DNA from: Desulfovibrionaceae bacterium
Lineage (GTDB): Bacteria > Desulfobacterota > Desulfovibrionia > Desulfovibrionales > Desulfovibrionaceae
Length of the DNA stretch: 64,000 bases
Reading direction: 5' to 3'
Assembly (NCBI GenBank): GCA_015709315.1
Contig: JACCQI010000005.1
Location: 1 to 64,000 of the forward strand
Below, in pieces: positions 62,674-64,000 of this stretch. Under the pieces are notes generated by a model. It did no database searches. It saw only the letters and a list, made by a program, of their open reading frames with translations, and had not been told where the DNA came from. Position 1 is the stretch's first letter, and every line of letters starts with the position of its first letter. Made by a program: the position numbers and the translations under genes.

Positions 62674-64000
62674 TTAGCGTTTTCTGGGTTCCACGGACAC
62701 CAACTGGGCGTTGAACGAATCCATTATTCTGGTCACGCCGGGATGGTTCTCCGCCTCTTCCTGCAATTGCTTGTTCGATTTATGGACCGTGGCATTGCCT
62801 TTTTCCACACGAACTTCAACCGCTGGGCCGAAATATTCTTTTGTCAATGAATCCAATGCAGTGAACGTCTGCTTGTCCGACAATTGCTCGCAGTGGATGC
62901 GGGAGCGGCAGGTGATGACCAACCGGCTGCCCGTGCATTCGCCCTTTGTCAGGTGCAGCATGCTCACCTGAACGCCCGCCTTGCCGTTGCGCTCCTCCAC
63001 GAACCTGAGGAACCCGTCCCAGTCGCGCGGGCCGGAAGGCGCGGAAACAGGCGGTTCGGACATGGGCGTGGCATCCGAAGGAACAACGGGGTCGGGGTCC
63101 GGCGCGGGCGGGACCGGCGGCTCCGGCCGCGAAGCGGGCGCGGCGGGTTCACGCCGGGACGGCGAAACCGGCGGCGCGGCGGGCTGCGACGCGGGCGATG
63201 CGGACCGCCCCGGGGAAGTCTCCGTCCGCTCCGTCTGCCGTTGCGGCGCAGGCGGCGGGGAAACCTGCCGGGTCCGAGGCCCTGCGCCGCCCTGCCCCGG
63301 CATGGGGTCGGAAGTCGGGCCGGACGTTCTTCCCGTTGGTCCGCCCTGCCCTCCGGTCATGGGCTTTTGCGCGGGCGTGCCGCCCCGCGAAGGACGGGCC
63401 GAAACCGTCTCCAGATTGACCAGATCGGGCAGGCAGGTCAGGTTGAGCAGCAGCAGTTCCAGGGCCAGGGCCGGTTCCAGGCTGGTCATCACCTTGCGCT
63501 GGCCGTCGAGCGTCATCTGCCAGGAGGCATGGATGTGGGCGGGGTCGAACCGTCCGGCCCAGTCCATCCATGCGGCCGCCTCCTCGCCGGACAGGCCGAG
63601 CAGCGGCAGCGCGGATTCGCCCGCCTGCCTGAGCAAAAACATGTTGCGCCAGCAGTTGGTCAGCTCGCGCAGGAAGAACCCGAGATCCAGCCCCTGGTCG
63701 AGCACCTGGCGGAGCACTTGGCCCACGGCCACCAGGTCGCGGTCATGCATGGCCTCCATAAGGCCGAAAAAGACATCCTGGCCCGCCAGGCCGAGGAACC
63801 CGCGCACGTCCTCCTCCCGGAGCACGTCCTCGCCCATGGCCAGGGCCTGGCCGAGCAGGGACATGGAGTCGCGCACGCTGCCCGCGCCGCGCTTGGCGAT
63901 GATCTGGAGTGCGCCCGGTTCGTACTTGAGCGACTCGGCGTTCATGATCTTCTCCAGATGCGCCACCAGCTCGCCCTGGGGCAGCATCTTGAAGATGTAA
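62674..64000 (-). CDS. dnaX: DNA polymerase III gamma/tau subunit, 3' part
   Basis: The C-terminal roughly 440 residues are in the window; the 5' end lies beyond base 64000. The visible frame continues unbroken to the edge, reading YIFKMLPQGEL at the AAA+ sensor region. RGAGSVRDSMSLLGQAL marks the clamp-loader domain II, then domain III, a long P/S/T/R-rich disordered linker and a C-terminal tau-like domain (RFVEERNGKAGVQVSMLHLTKG). No internal gamma frameshift signal is visible in this part. It is followed by ybaB. Confidence 0.95.
   Translation of the reverse strand, partial: YIFKMLPQGELVAHLEKIMNAESLKYEPGALQIIAKRGAGSVRDSMSLLGQALAMGEDVLREEDVRGFLGLAGQDVFFGLMEAMHDRDLVAVGQVLRQVLDQGLDLGFFLRELTNCWRNMFLLRQAGESALPLLGLSGEEAAAWMDWAGRFDPAHIHASWQMTLDGQRKVMTSLEPALALELLLLNLTCLPDLVNLETVSARPSRGGTPAQKPMTGGQGGPTGRTSGPTSDPMPGQGGAGPRTRQVSPPPAPQRQTERTETSPGRSASPASQPAAPPVSPSRREPAAPASRPEPPVPPAPDPDPVVPSDATPMSEPPVSAPSGPRDWDGFLRFVEERNGKAGVQVSMLHLTKGECTGSRLVITCRSRIHCEQLSDKQTFTALDSLTKEYFGPAVEVRVEKGNATVHKSNKQLQEEAENHPGVTRIMDSFNAQLVSVEPRKR

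Overview
The window is a GC-rich, gene-dense piece of bacterial chromosome. Its content points to a sulfate-reducing deltaproteobacterium of the Desulfovibrionaceae (Desulfovibrio or Pseudodesulfovibrio type). The signs are a ferredoxin with the six-cysteine pattern of D. gigas ferredoxin, a PxxKW cysteine-rich small protein, a two-subunit 2-oxoacid:ferredoxin oxidoreductase, a fused alpha/beta acetyl-CoA carboxyltransferase, a Mn-dependent pyrophosphatase and a likely selenocysteine protein. The genus is inferred. There is no phage, transposase, CRISPR array or rRNA. One tRNA gene is present.

Layout. 1-9.2 kb, minus strand: cbiB, then the macromolecular-synthesis cluster rpsU-yqeY-mutS2-dnaG-rpoD, a 56-residue membrane protein, an HU gene and rsmA. 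9.3-12 kb, plus: apt-mtnP-mtaD, which handle adenine and methylthioadenosine. 12-23 kb, plus: PxxKW protein, M20 peptidase, mnmG, corC-lnt-prfB-GGDEF protein-MinD-like ATPase, HU, a selenoprotein candidate read through an in-frame UGA, and dapA. 23-26 kb: two stand-alone solute-binding proteins and ppaC. 26-36 kb, minus: one long envelope and regulation block, pyrG-kdsA-kdsC-lptC-lptA-lptB followed by rpoN-hpf-ptsN-rapZ-PTS IIA-IIB-IIC. It couples KDO/LPS supply and export with nitrogen-PTS control. 36-44 kb: purQ, tadA, a NifX-like protein, two secreted unknowns, an A+T-rich gap, a duplicated STAS-like protein, tRNA-Ser(CGA), an alkyltransferase-like protein, two transporters and a ferredoxin. 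44-54 kb: CHASE2 cyclase, FAD oxidoreductase, biotin carboxylase plus fused carboxyltransferase, and an EAL-CBS-GGDEF protein. 54-64 kb, minus: ettA, korA-korB, ferritin, and the repair/replication group dnaX-ybaB-recR-recD2. dnaX runs off the right edge.

Four genes cannot be read from simple open frames. prfB uses the classic programmed +1 shift at an early UGA. The protein at 21269-22129 needs selenocysteine at a UGA followed by a SECIS-like hairpin. PTS IIC is split at a run of nine T residues and becomes whole with a -1 shift or one extra base. The 56-residue membrane protein at 7709-7879 is simply short. The gap at 53941-54401 is packed with large perfect palindromes and is the most unusual non-coding stretch.
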